A DNA stretch of 64,000 nucleotides from Dasypus novemcinctus (lineage: Eukaryota > Chordata > Mammalia > Cingulata > Dasypodidae): NCBI RefSeq assembly GCF_030445035.2, contig NC_092216.1:10665405-10729404 (forward strand), in the 5' to 3' direction. The notes under the pieces were generated by a model that saw only the letters and a list, made by a program, of their open reading frames with translations, was not told where the DNA came from and did not search any database. Each line of letters opens with the position of its first letter. Positions within the stretch are counted from its first letter, which is position 1. Shown one piece after another: positions 12,237-22,332 of the stretch. The position numbers were made by a program, and so were the translations under genes.

Positions 12237-15200
12237 TTATTTGTCCTTCAATGCTTGGGTTGCTTCACTCAACATAAGGTCCTCGAGATTCATCCATGTT
12301 TTCACATGTGTTTCTACTGTATTCCTTCTTATAGCTGAGTAGTATTCCATTGTATGTATATACCACATTTTATTTATCCATTTATCCATTTTTGGGCATT
12401 TGGGTTGATTCCAACTTTTAAAAATAGTGAATAATTCTGCTATGAGCATTGGTGTGCATGTATTTGTTTGTTTCCTTATTTTCAGATCTTCTGGGTATAT
12501 ACTCAGCAGTGGAATTGCTGGGTTTTATGGGAAATCTATAGCTAACTTTTTGAGGAACTGCAAAACTGTCCTCTGGAATGGTTGGATCCTTCTGCATTCC
12601 ACAGCAGTGGATGAATGTTCCCATTCCTCCATATCCTCTGCACTTGTAGTCTTCTGTTTTTTTTTTTTTTTTTTGGTAGCTGCCAGTCTTATGGGAGTAA
12701 GATGATATCTCATTGTGGTTTTGATTGCATTTCCCTAATAGCTAGTGATTTTGAGCATTTTTTCATGTGCTTTTTAGTCATTTGTATTTCTTCTTTGGAG
12801 AAGAGTCTATTCAAATCTTTTTCCCATTTTTAAAATCAGTTGTTTGTCTTTTTGTTTTCAAGATATAGGAGTTCTTTATATATGGAGAATATAAGTCTCC
12901 TATCAGATATATGGTTACCAAATATTTTCTCCCATTGTGTAGGCTCTCTTTTCACTTTCTTGACAAACTCCTTTGAGGTGCAATGGGCTTTAATTTTGAG
13001 GAAATTCCGTTTATCTATTTGTTCTTCTGCTGTTTGTGTTTTGGGTGTGAAGTTCATGAAGCCATTTCCTATTACAAAATCCTGTAGATGTCTCCATACA
13101 TAGTTTGCCAAGGTCTTTACAGTTTAAGCTCTTGCATTTAAGTCTTTGATCCATCTTGAGTTGATTTTTGTATAAAGTGTGAGATGGTAATCCTCTTTCT
13201 TTCTTTTTTGCATATGGATATCCAATTCTCTAGGCACCATTTGTTGAAGAGACCATTAGCTCCCAGTTAGGGGTCTTGGTGGCCTTGTCAAATATCAGAT
13301 GACTATTTGTATGAGGCTCTATATCAGAATTCTCAATTCAGTTCCATTGGCTAGTGTGTCTGTCCTTGTGCCAATACCATGCCATTTTCACTACTGTATC
13401 TTTGCAGTAATGTTTTGAAGTCTGGTGGTGTGATTCCTCCAATTCCATTTTTCTTTTTCAATATGTCTTTGGCTATTCAGGGCCTCTCCTTTCCAAATAA
13501 ATTTCATAGGTAGTAATTCTATTTCATTAAAAACTGCTGTGTTGATTTTTATTGGGATTTCATTGAATCTATAGATCAGTTTTGGTAGGATAGACATTGT
13601 AATAGTATTTAGTCTTTCTATCCATGAACAGGGAATATTCTTCCATTTATTTAAGTCTTCTTTGAAATTCCTGAACAGCGTTGTGGAGTTTTCGGTGTAT
13701 AAGTCTTTTACATCTGTAGTTAAATTTATTCTTAGGTATTTAAGTTTTTAATTTACTATTGTAAGTGGTATTTGTTTCTTGATTTCCTCCTCAGATTGTT
13801 CATCATCGGTGTACAAAAATGCTACTGATTTTTGTGCATTGATCTTATATCCTATGAATTTACTGAACTCATTTGTAAGCTCTAGAAGCTTTGTTGTAGA
13901 CGTCTCTGGGCTTTCTATATATGGGATCATGTTATTTGTTAATAGTGAAATTTTGACTTCTTCCTTTCCTATTTGGATCCCTTTTATATCTGGTTCTTGC
14001 CTCAGTGCTTGAGCAAGTACTTCTAAGACCATGTTAAATAGAAGGGGTGATAATGGGCAGCCTTGTCTTTGTTCCTCATTTTAGAGGGAAAGATTTTAGG
14101 ACTTCACCATTGTAAATGATGTTAGTTGTGGGTTTTTCACACATACCCTTTATCAGAAAGTTTCCTTCTATTCCTATCTTTTGGAGTGTTTTTATCAAGA
14201 AAGGGTGCTGTATTTTGTCAAATGCTTTTTCTGCATCTATAGATATCATCATGTGATTTTTCCCCTTCAATCTGTTTATATGGTGTATTACATTAATAGA
14301 TTTTCTTATTTTGAACCATCCTGCATACCAGGAATGAAACCCACTTGGTCACGGTGTATACTTTGTTTAATGTGTTGTTGAATATGATTAGCAAGTATTT
14401 TTTTGAGGATTTTCACATCTAGTTCACTATAGAGATTGTCCTATAATTTTCCTTTCTTGTGTTGTCTTTGTTTGACTTTGAAAGTATTAGGGTAATGTCA
14501 TCATAGAAAGAGTTAGGCAATGTTATTTCTGTTTAAATTTTTTGGAAGAATTTAATCAAGATTGGTGTTATTTCTTTTCAGAATGTTTGATAGAATTCAC
14601 CTGTGAAACCATCTGGCCCAGGGCTCTTCTTAATTGGGAGCTTTTTATTTTTATTTTTTAAGATTTATTTATTTATTTCTCTCCCCTTCCCCCCTGCCCT
14701 GGTTGTCTGTTCTCTGTGTCTATTTGCTGTGTCTTCTTTGTCTGCTTCTGTTGTTGTCAGCAGCATGGGAATCAGTGTTTCTTTTTTTGTTGTTGTGTCA
14801 TCTCCTTGTGTCAGGTTTCTGTGTGTGTAGCACCATTCCTAGGCAGGCTGCACTTTCTTTTTTGCTGGGCAATTCTCCTTATGGGGCTCCCCTACATGGG
14901 GGACACTCCTGTGTGGCATGGCACTCCTTGTGCGCATCAGCACTGTGCATGGGCCAGTTCCACACAGGTCAAGGAGGCCCTGGGTTTGAACCCTGGACCT
15001 CTCATGTGGTAGACAGACACCCTAACTACTGGGCCAAGTCCGCTGCCCTATTGGGAGCTTTTTAATGACTGATTCTATTTCTTTACTTGTGGTTGGTTTG
15101 TTGAGATCACTGATTTATTCTTTTGTCAATTTAGGCAGCTTATATGTTTCAAGGAATTTGTCCATTTCTTCTACATTGTCTTTTATGTTGGAATATAGTT

Positions 15201-16427
15201 TTTCAAAGTATCCTTGTATGATAATCGTTATTTCAGTGGGGTCAGTGATGACATTACTTGTCTCATTTTTTATTTTGTGTATTTGCATCTTCTCTCTTTT
15301 CTCCTTGTTAGTCTAGCTGAGGGTTTGTCAATTTTACTGATCTTCTAAGGTCTTTGTTTTGTTTAGTTTTTTGAAGGCTTTCCTATTTTCTCTTTCATTT
15401 AGTTCTGCTCTGATCTTTGGTATTTGTTTCTTTCTTCTTCCTTTGGGTTTAGTTTGTTGTTTTTTCACTAATTCCTCCAAATTTGCAGTTAGTTCTTCAA
15501 TTATAGTTCTTCTTTCTTGATATATGAATTTATGGCTGTGAATTTCCCTATCAGTTCAGCTTTTGCAGCAACCCATAAGTTTGGATATGTTGTGTTATCA
15601 TTTTCAGTAGTTTCAAGGAAGTTATTGATTTCTATTGATATTTCCTCCTTGATCCACTGTTTTTCTAAGTGTGTTGCTTAGCTTCCATACCTTGGTGCCA
15701 ATCTGGGTCTCTGGCCCTTGCAGATTTCATTCCACTGTGGTCAGTGAAATTATTTTGTATGTTGTCAATCTTTCTGACTACCTTGAACCATTTTCTGTGG
15801 CCTATCATGTGTACTATCTTGGAAAATAACCCATGTGCACTTGAGAAAAATGTATGTTCTGCTGTATTGGTGTGTAATGTTCTGTATATATCTATTAGGT
15901 CCAGTTCCTCTAGTATATTGTTCACAGTCTTTACTTCTTTATGGATTCCCTTTTGAGATGTTCTGTCCAATGGTGATAGTGGAGTGTTAAAGTCCCCCAC
16001 TATAGTTGTAGAGGCATCTGTTTCTTCATTTAGTTTCTCCAGTGTTTTCTTCATGTATTTGGAGGTGCTCTTGTTAGGAGCATAAATGTTTATGATTGTT
16101 CTTTCTTCTTGAAAGATTATCCCTTTCACTAATATGTAGTGTACATCTTTGTCTCTCACAACAGTTTTGTATTTAAAGTCTATTTGTCTGATATTAATGT
16201 GGCTACACCTGCCCTTTTTTGGTTATTGTTTGCCTGTAAGATTGTTTTCCAGCCATTCTCTTTCAATCACCTTGAATCTGTGAGTCTAAGATGTGTTTCT
16301 TGTAGACAACATATAGATGCATCATAGTTCTTTATCCAATATTCCAATCTGCATCTCTTATCAGGTGAGTTTAATCCATTGACATTCAGTGTTATTACTT
16401 TCAAGGAATTACTTATATTAGCCATAT
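12237..16427 (-). pseudogene. L1 ORF2 pseudogene, near full length
   Basis: The domain order on the minus strand is complete. Endonuclease: start at 16427, GDFN motif near 16000. SDH-type end near 15740. Reverse transcriptase from about 14600 down to 13400: the segment around 13940 corresponds to the FADD site, but the local frame reads LTNNM, so the catalytic aspartates appear lost. Thumb and C-terminal region follow to the ...MEYYSA... segment at 12330. Frames are interrupted by many stops and by the SINE at 14648-15049. It would encode the endonuclease/reverse transcriptase of L1 ribonucleoprotein if intact; this copy is dead. Confidence 0.8.
14648..15049 (-). mobile_element. tRNA-derived SINE (DAS type) with 15-bp target-site duplication
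   Basis: Complete SINE on the minus strand. The tRNA-like head lies at the 15049 side (complement of GGCCCAGTAGTTAGGG, then GGTTCAAACCC). A GC-rich body and an AAATAAATAAATCTT-type tail end at 14648. It is flanked by identical copies of ATTGGGAGCTTTTTA at 14633-14647 and 15050-15064. It interrupts the L1 ORF2 pseudogene and is therefore younger than that L1. ORFs across it are shadows. Confidence 0.92.
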
Positions 16428-16455
16428 TTTCTGTGGACTTGTGTCTGCCATAGTA

Positions 16456-17555
16456 GAACTGTGGGTTTCTAACACTTAACTTGGAAGCAGTGGGGAGGTA
16501 AATCCCTTCCCCCTAGGGCTAAGAGCTGCAGCATTCACTGAGAACTGCTGGTCATGGGGCAGAGTTTCCAAGCCCCGTGTTCTCCAAACACATGAATCCC
16601 AAGCCTATGTGCCCTGAACTTCCGTGGCCCACGTTTAATAGACCTACATACCCCAAGTCCACATTCTCCTGGGCCTCTGTCTCCCAAGACCAGCACCTCT
16701 GGAAATCCAGCATTGCCCCTACCCTTCCAGTCTTGGACAAACTCTGGGAATGAGAAGGTTTAGGTGGGAGGTGCAGATGGGCCCAGGAGTGCAGGTTCAA
16801 TTTTCTGGTCCCCCCCCTTTTATAGTTTGGAGGAGCATATAAGCTGACTTAGGGAGAGCCTAGGAAGAGAGGAGAAATGAATCTGCTGAGAGAGCCTGAT
16901 TTACCTAAACACCCTGGGGTAGGAAATTTGATCTGGGAGAAGTGGAGTCAGAAAATTAATTTTTGTTGCTGTCTCATCATCATTTTTTTCTTGTTGAGTT
17001 TATTCAGTTGATTAGCTTCTTTGTGTAGTTTGGAGTTTTATTAGTTGTTGCTTTTGTGTGCATGGTAGGTCTTCTCTTTGTCCCTTTGTTCTTCTTATTC
17101 TATTTTCATTTTTATGGTTATAACTATACACTGCTTAATCAGTTAAATATCCATTCTCCTGGATCTCACTCTTTATATTACTGTCCTTTCCTTTCTTTTT
17201 CCCTCTCTCCTGATGATATAGATATTTTAGTTCATTCTATATTCCTCTCCATATTCAGTTTTCTATCTCATTATGGGTATTCCACATTTTTATGGTTATA
17301 ACTATACACAGCTTAATCAGTTAAATATCCATTCTCCTAGATCTCACATGGTTCTTCTGCTAACATTCACTGTCAATACTACTATTATATTTTTCTTTTC
17401 TTACCCTTTTTGCTTTATCTGCTGATCTCTCATATGAAACCATGGAGGCAAGAAGACAGTGGTTTGACATAGTCAAGGTACTAAACCAAAAGAATTTCCA
17501 ACCAAGAATACTCTATCCAGCAAAGCTAGCTTCAAAAATGATGGAGAATTCATCA
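16456..17555 (+). mobile_element. Inverted 5' segment of the same L1: 5'UTR joined to ORF1 C-terminal end
   Basis: Plus-strand L1 5'UTR sequence starts at 16456 and resembles 51420 onward. It runs to about 17412, where it is joined directly to the ORF1 C-terminal segment (ETMEARRQW at 17435-17461, then a YPAKLASK segment) ending near 17550. The missing piece, the end of the 5'UTR and most of ORF1, is about 0.9 kb compared with the copy at 50636-58869. Together with 10977-16455 it forms a 5'-inverted L1: the ORF1 end here and the spacer start at 16455 would be only about 0.2 kb apart in an intact element. Confidence 0.75.
17109..17345 (+). repeat. Direct repeat with 178-bp spacing in L1 5'UTR
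   Basis: A segment of about 50 bp beginning TATGGTTATAACTATACA occurs at 17113 and again at 17291, nearly identical, giving a 178-bp step. The related 5'UTR at 52300-52450 has the segment once. It is a local tandem duplication in this subfamily or copy. Confidence 0.8.
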
Positions 17556-20500
17556 TGGCATATAATAGAGATAATTGGTTGAAATTTTCTTTTTTGGTAG
17601 TATTTTAACTGGTTTTGGTAGTAAGGTGATGTTGGCTTCATAGAATGAGTGTTGTAGCAATCTATCCTGCTCAATTTTTTGGAAGAGCTTGAGCAATATC
17701 CGTGTTAGGTTGTCTTTGAATGATTGGTAGACTTCACCTGTGAAGCCATTATGTCCAGGGCTTTCCATCTTTGGGAGGTTTTGGGGATTGTTTCATTCTC
17801 TTCTCTTGTGATTTTTTTTTTTAATGTCTTTTATTTCTTCTAGGTGTGATTTGTGTTTCTAGGAATCTGTTCAACTCTTCTGCATTGTCTAGTTTTTGGC
17901 ATACAGCTCTTCATAGTATCCTCTTATGATCTTTCTCATTTTTGGTGGTCAGTGGTAATGTCCCCTCTCTTATTTCTGACTTTATTTATGTCTTCTCTCA
18001 TTTTTCCTTTGCCAGTCTAAGTGTTTGTCAATTTTCTTGATCTTCTCAAAGAAACAAATTTTGATTTTGTTGATTTCTCACTATTGCTTTTTTGTTCTTG
18101 ATTTCATTTAGTTTGCTCTGTTCTTTACTATTTCTTTGCTTCAGCTTGATTTGGGATTAGTTTAATGTTCTTTTTCTTGTTCATACAGGTGTGTAGTTAG
18201 GTCTTCAATTTTAGCTCTTTCTTCTTTTTTAAATGTAAGCATTGAGGGGTATAATTTCCCTGCCAACACTGCCTTTGCAGAGTCCCATAGATTTTGCTAT
18301 GTTGTGTTCTAATTTTCATTAACCTCAAGGTATTTCCTGTATTCCTTTGCAATTTCTTCTTTGACCCACCGAGTATTTAAAAATGTGTAGTTTAATCTCC
18401 ACATATTTATTAATTTTCTCTTTTCCATCCATTATTGAGTTCTAGCTTCATTCTGTTATGATCAGAGGAAGTGTTTTTGTATTACTTCCATCTTTCAAAA
18501 TTTATTTAGGCTTGTCTTGTGACCATGATATGGTCTAACTTGAAGAAGGATCTATGGGCACTTGAAAATGTATATCCTGCAATTTTGGGGTGCAATGCTC
18601 TATAGAGGTCTGTAAGGTCTAGTTCATTTATCATATTATTCATTCTCTGTGGTTCTTTATTTATCCTCTTTCCAGATGCTCTATCCAATCAATACTGAGA
18701 GTAGTGTACTGACATCTCCAACAATTGTTGTAGAGAAATCTATTTCTCCCTTCAGTTTGCCATTGTATGCCTCATATATCTTGGGGCATTAAAGTTTTGT
18801 TCATACATACATACTATATTTATTTCTTTTTGCTTAATTGCCCCTTTTATTAATATTTAATGACCTTCTTAATCCTTTATAACAATTTCTCACTAAAATC
18901 TATTTGTCTGGTGTTAGTATTGCAACTCTAGCTCTTTTTTGCTTACTATTTGTGTGGGATATCTTTTTCTAACGTTTCACATTTAATCTGGTTGTGACCT
19001 TATGTTTTAGGTGAGTCTCTTGTAGATAGCACATAAATGGCTCATATATATATAATATAATATATTATCTAATATATTAATCCATTCTATTGGTCTGTCT
19101 TTTGATTGGGAATTTCAAATCATTAACAGTCAATGTTATTACTATGAAGTCATTCTTCACTTTATCCATTTTGACTTTGGCTTTCTATTGTCATATTGAA
19201 CTATTGTCTATCTTTTTACCCTTTCTAATAATCTTAATTTCTGCACTGTTCTCCAAGTCTCTTACCCTTGTGTTTTCCTTTCAGGCTTCAGCACACCCTT
19301 TAGTATATCTTATAATTTTGTCTTTTGTTAACTTATTCTATCAGTTTTTGTTTGTCTGTGAAGACTTTGAACTCAATTTTTTTGAAGGACAGTTTTGCTA
19401 GATATAGAATACTTGGCTGACAGTCTCTCCTTCAGTTCCTTAAATATCACCTTCTCTCCACCATGATTTCTGATGAGAGGTCATCACTTAATCTTATTAA
19501 GATTTCCTTGTGTGAGATTCATTGCTTTACTCTTACTGCTTTCAGAATCTTCTCTTTATTTCTCATATTTGTTATTCTGAATAGTACATGTATCAGGGTA
19601 GTTCTATTTGCAGTTATTCTCTTTGGGGTGTGTTGTCCTTATATATTGATATTTATATTGTTCATAAGGCTTGGGGATTTTTTCAGTCATTATTTCCTAT
19701 ATGTTCTTTCTGCCCCTTTTCCACTTTCTTCTCCTTCTGGGACATAGTTAATGCATATGTTTTTGCATTTCGCATTGTCCTTCAACTCCCTGAGACCGAT
19801 TTTTCCTATTCTCTTCTTTCTGTTTTCCTGTTTTTTCCAGTTCAGACGTTCTGTCTTTGAAATCACTAATTCTCCTTTAAAGCAATTAAAATCTGCTCTT
19901 ATGTGCCTCTAATGTACTTTGCATCTCATCCTTCATGTCTTTCATTCCTGTAAGATCTGTTACTTTTCTTTGTATACTTTTAAAATGTTATTTATGCTTA
20001 TCTAATGTCTCTTTTTTTTTAAGATTTATTTTTTATTTATTTCTCTCCCTGCCCCACCCCCGAAGTTGTCTGCTCTCTGGGTCCATTCACTTATGTTCTG
20101 TGAAGCTTATATCCTTATCAGCAGCACCGGGAATCTGTGTTTCTTTTGTTGTGTCATCTTGCTGTGTTAGCTCTCCATGTGTGGGCGCCATTCTTGGGCA
20201 AGCTGCACTTTCTTTCGCGCTGGGCAGCTTTCCTTACAGGGTGCACTCCTTGCAGGTAGGTGGGGCTTCCCTGCACAGGGTACACCCCTGTGTGGCAGGG
20301 CATTCCTTGCATGCATCAACATTGTGCATGGGCCAGCTCCACATGGGTCAAGAAAGCCCGGGTTTTAAACTGCGGACCTCCCATGTTGTAGGCAGACACT
20401 CTATCCATTGGGCCAAGTCCGCTCCCCCCCCCCCCCCCAGTATCTTCTTAATATCTTAATCTCTTAGTCATAGATTTTCATTTCTTTAAATTGATTTAGG

Positions 20501-21320
20501 AGAGTTGTGTGATTATTATTGACTGCTAGTCTTAAATCCTGTATCTCTTCAGGTTTTTATTTGTTCCTTTGACCATGCCCTCTCTTCCTGTTTCCTAGCC
20601 TGGCTTGTAATGTTTTGCTGATGAGTAGACCTGTGAATATGTTGGTGAATTAACTCTTATGGTCATTTTCTCTGTCTTGCCTATTGTTACTATTTTTTCA
20701 TAGTTCTTCTTAATATTTGGTTTAACTTATCATAAGTCTTTAAAATTGTCCAGATTTAGCTATCAGTATCATGCCAGGGCTCCATAATGGGGTGTCGATT
20801 TTCTCCCAGAATTAGAAAACATAGAGACCCAATTCTACTTTTTGTCCATATAATTTCCATACCAACCAGTTGATGGTGCTTGTTCGTGCACCTTTCCACA
20901 GAGGTTTACTCTTGGTTTTCCTTTATCTTGGTCTGGCCAGAGCTGCAATTCAAGGTGGATTCTACTGGCCAAATTCACTGAAGAACATCCCCTTAACTCC
21001 CTGTTACTTTTCCCTCATATCAACTGATAAGGAGGACTATGTCTACTCACTTCTCAATCAGCTGAAATAAGCCAGAGGTTTTATCCCCACTTAGTATGTT
21101 GAGATAGTGAAATGGAGCCCTTCCTGGTAGCCAGGAGATTTAGTAACTCATAATTTCTTGTTTCAGATTCTTTCTCTCTCTCTCTGTCCCTCACAGTCCT
21201 GGGAGTTGTGAAACACTATCCGGGTCTGCTGACTGCCAAAGGAGCAAAGGAGGTTGCTTGGGCAGCTTTTAACTATTTTGTGAGAGAGCTGAGTCTTGTC
21301 TATCTAATCTGATGCCATCA
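17556..21320 (-). mobile_element. Ancient L1, 5' half (reverse transcriptase N-terminal side, endonuclease, 5' region)
   Basis: This continues the ancient L1 of 5246-7984. On the minus strand it holds reverse transcriptase N-terminal sequence (17560-17770, including the FYEANITLLPKP segment), the linker and endonuclease (about 18000-19090) and the AT-rich upstream region typical of old L1s (19090-20760). A probable 5'UTR runs to about 21320. Frames are heavily decayed. A DAS-type SINE sits at 20021-20436. The exact 5' end is uncertain. Confidence 0.7.
20021..20436 (-). mobile_element. tRNA-derived SINE (DAS type)
   Basis: Minus-strand SINE with its A-rich tail at 20021-20042 and tRNA-like head at about 20350-20436 (complement of GGCCCAATGG and GGTTTAAAACCC, both diverged). 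A run of about 14 C at 20424-20437 marks the head end. No convincing target-site duplication is visible. It lies within the 5' part of the ancient L1. Confidence 0.88.
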
Positions 21321-22319
21321 TACCATAATCATTGTGCAAGTTTTGACAGGAAAGGTACTAGTATCATACAGAGCCATGTAAGACAGAGTGAATAGTTCAT
21401 ATTTTATTCTCAGGGTCATGAGAATTCATTGAAGTGTTTTAAATAGCAGACTAATATGATCTGATTGATGGAGCCATGTGATATGAAGGGTGATGATGAC
21501 AGAGGAATTATCTGCTAATGAAGACTGAGAAGTCAATGAACTTAGGGCATGTTCAGATGATAAAGCACATGAGTATAAGAGGTTCTGGAACAGGGATAAC
21601 CCCCAACAACTCCTGGGATTCCAACTACATCACAGAGAATAAAAAGATGCTATAAATTAAGATGAGAAATATAAAGTAGAAGAACAAATTTGGGAAGAAT
21701 ACCAGGAGTGTGGTTTAGTCACATTAAGATTCAGATGCTTGTTAAATGTTGAAGGTGAAAAAGTAAAATATGTAGCTTGATAAGTTAGGTGAGATGAAAG
21801 CCAGAAGAGTGGTCAGAACTGGAAAAGAGATACATTAAAGAGTCATACGCTATCACAGATATTTATTTATTTAGGTTTAAACACTTGAAATTTATTTACT
21901 CATGGCTGGGAACATGTCCAAATCAAGGCATATAAAGGTGATGCTTTCTCTCTTACGAATGTGGGTTTATTTTGTTTTTAATTACTTTTTCCTATTAGGA
22001 ATATTCAAACATACACAAAAGTAGAAAATATAAATGTCTGCATACCCATCAGAGTATGACTATTTAGCCATCAGAATATCTACATTTCCTAGAAAAAGAA
22101 GATCTAAACTCCCCCTGTTTACCGTTGCCTGAGTTTCTTCATCTGAAAAATAGAGAAATGGTTAGAACGTATCTAATGGAGTTGTAGTGAGGATAAAATG
22201 AGATTAAGCATGCCAATGGCATGCAGAAGACAATGTTAAGTATTAATATTGTTAGGCAATATTGTGTGTTACTATTGCATAGGCAATCTTGATCCAATAT
22301 TGGAGAAATCATTGTATCG
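21321..22319. other. No recognised gene or repeat
   Basis: Moderately AT-rich, non-repetitive to the eye and without coding potential. It ends at the target-site duplication of the inverted L1 that follows. Confidence 0.4.
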
Positions 22320-22332
22320 AGATTAGTGAATA

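Larger units (their letters stand above)
10977..16455 (-). mobile_element. L1 3' segment of a 5'-inverted insertion (ORF2 plus proximal 3'UTR)
   Basis: On the minus strand this begins in the ORF1-ORF2 spacer (16455), enters ORF2 at an ATG complementary to 16425-16427, runs through ORF2 to about 12237, then about 1.26 kb of 3'UTR to 10977. The 3'UTR matches 56106-57240 and 45500-46790 in order but lacks the distal 1.6 kb and any poly(A). At 16455 the sequence flips to plus-strand 5'UTR and ORF1, the arrangement expected from twin priming. A DAS-type SINE (14648-15049) was inserted later. Confidence 0.8.

Noticed and set aside
14603-15065. Overlapping 75-143-residue ORFs
   Set aside because: They lie in a duplication-bounded SINE. 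Similar ORFs recur in every SINE copy (20177, 43739, 47775 and 63231).
16552-16800. 82-residue proline/glycine-rich minus-strand ORF
   Set aside because: It lies in L1 5'UTR sequence; low-complexity GC content explains the open frame.
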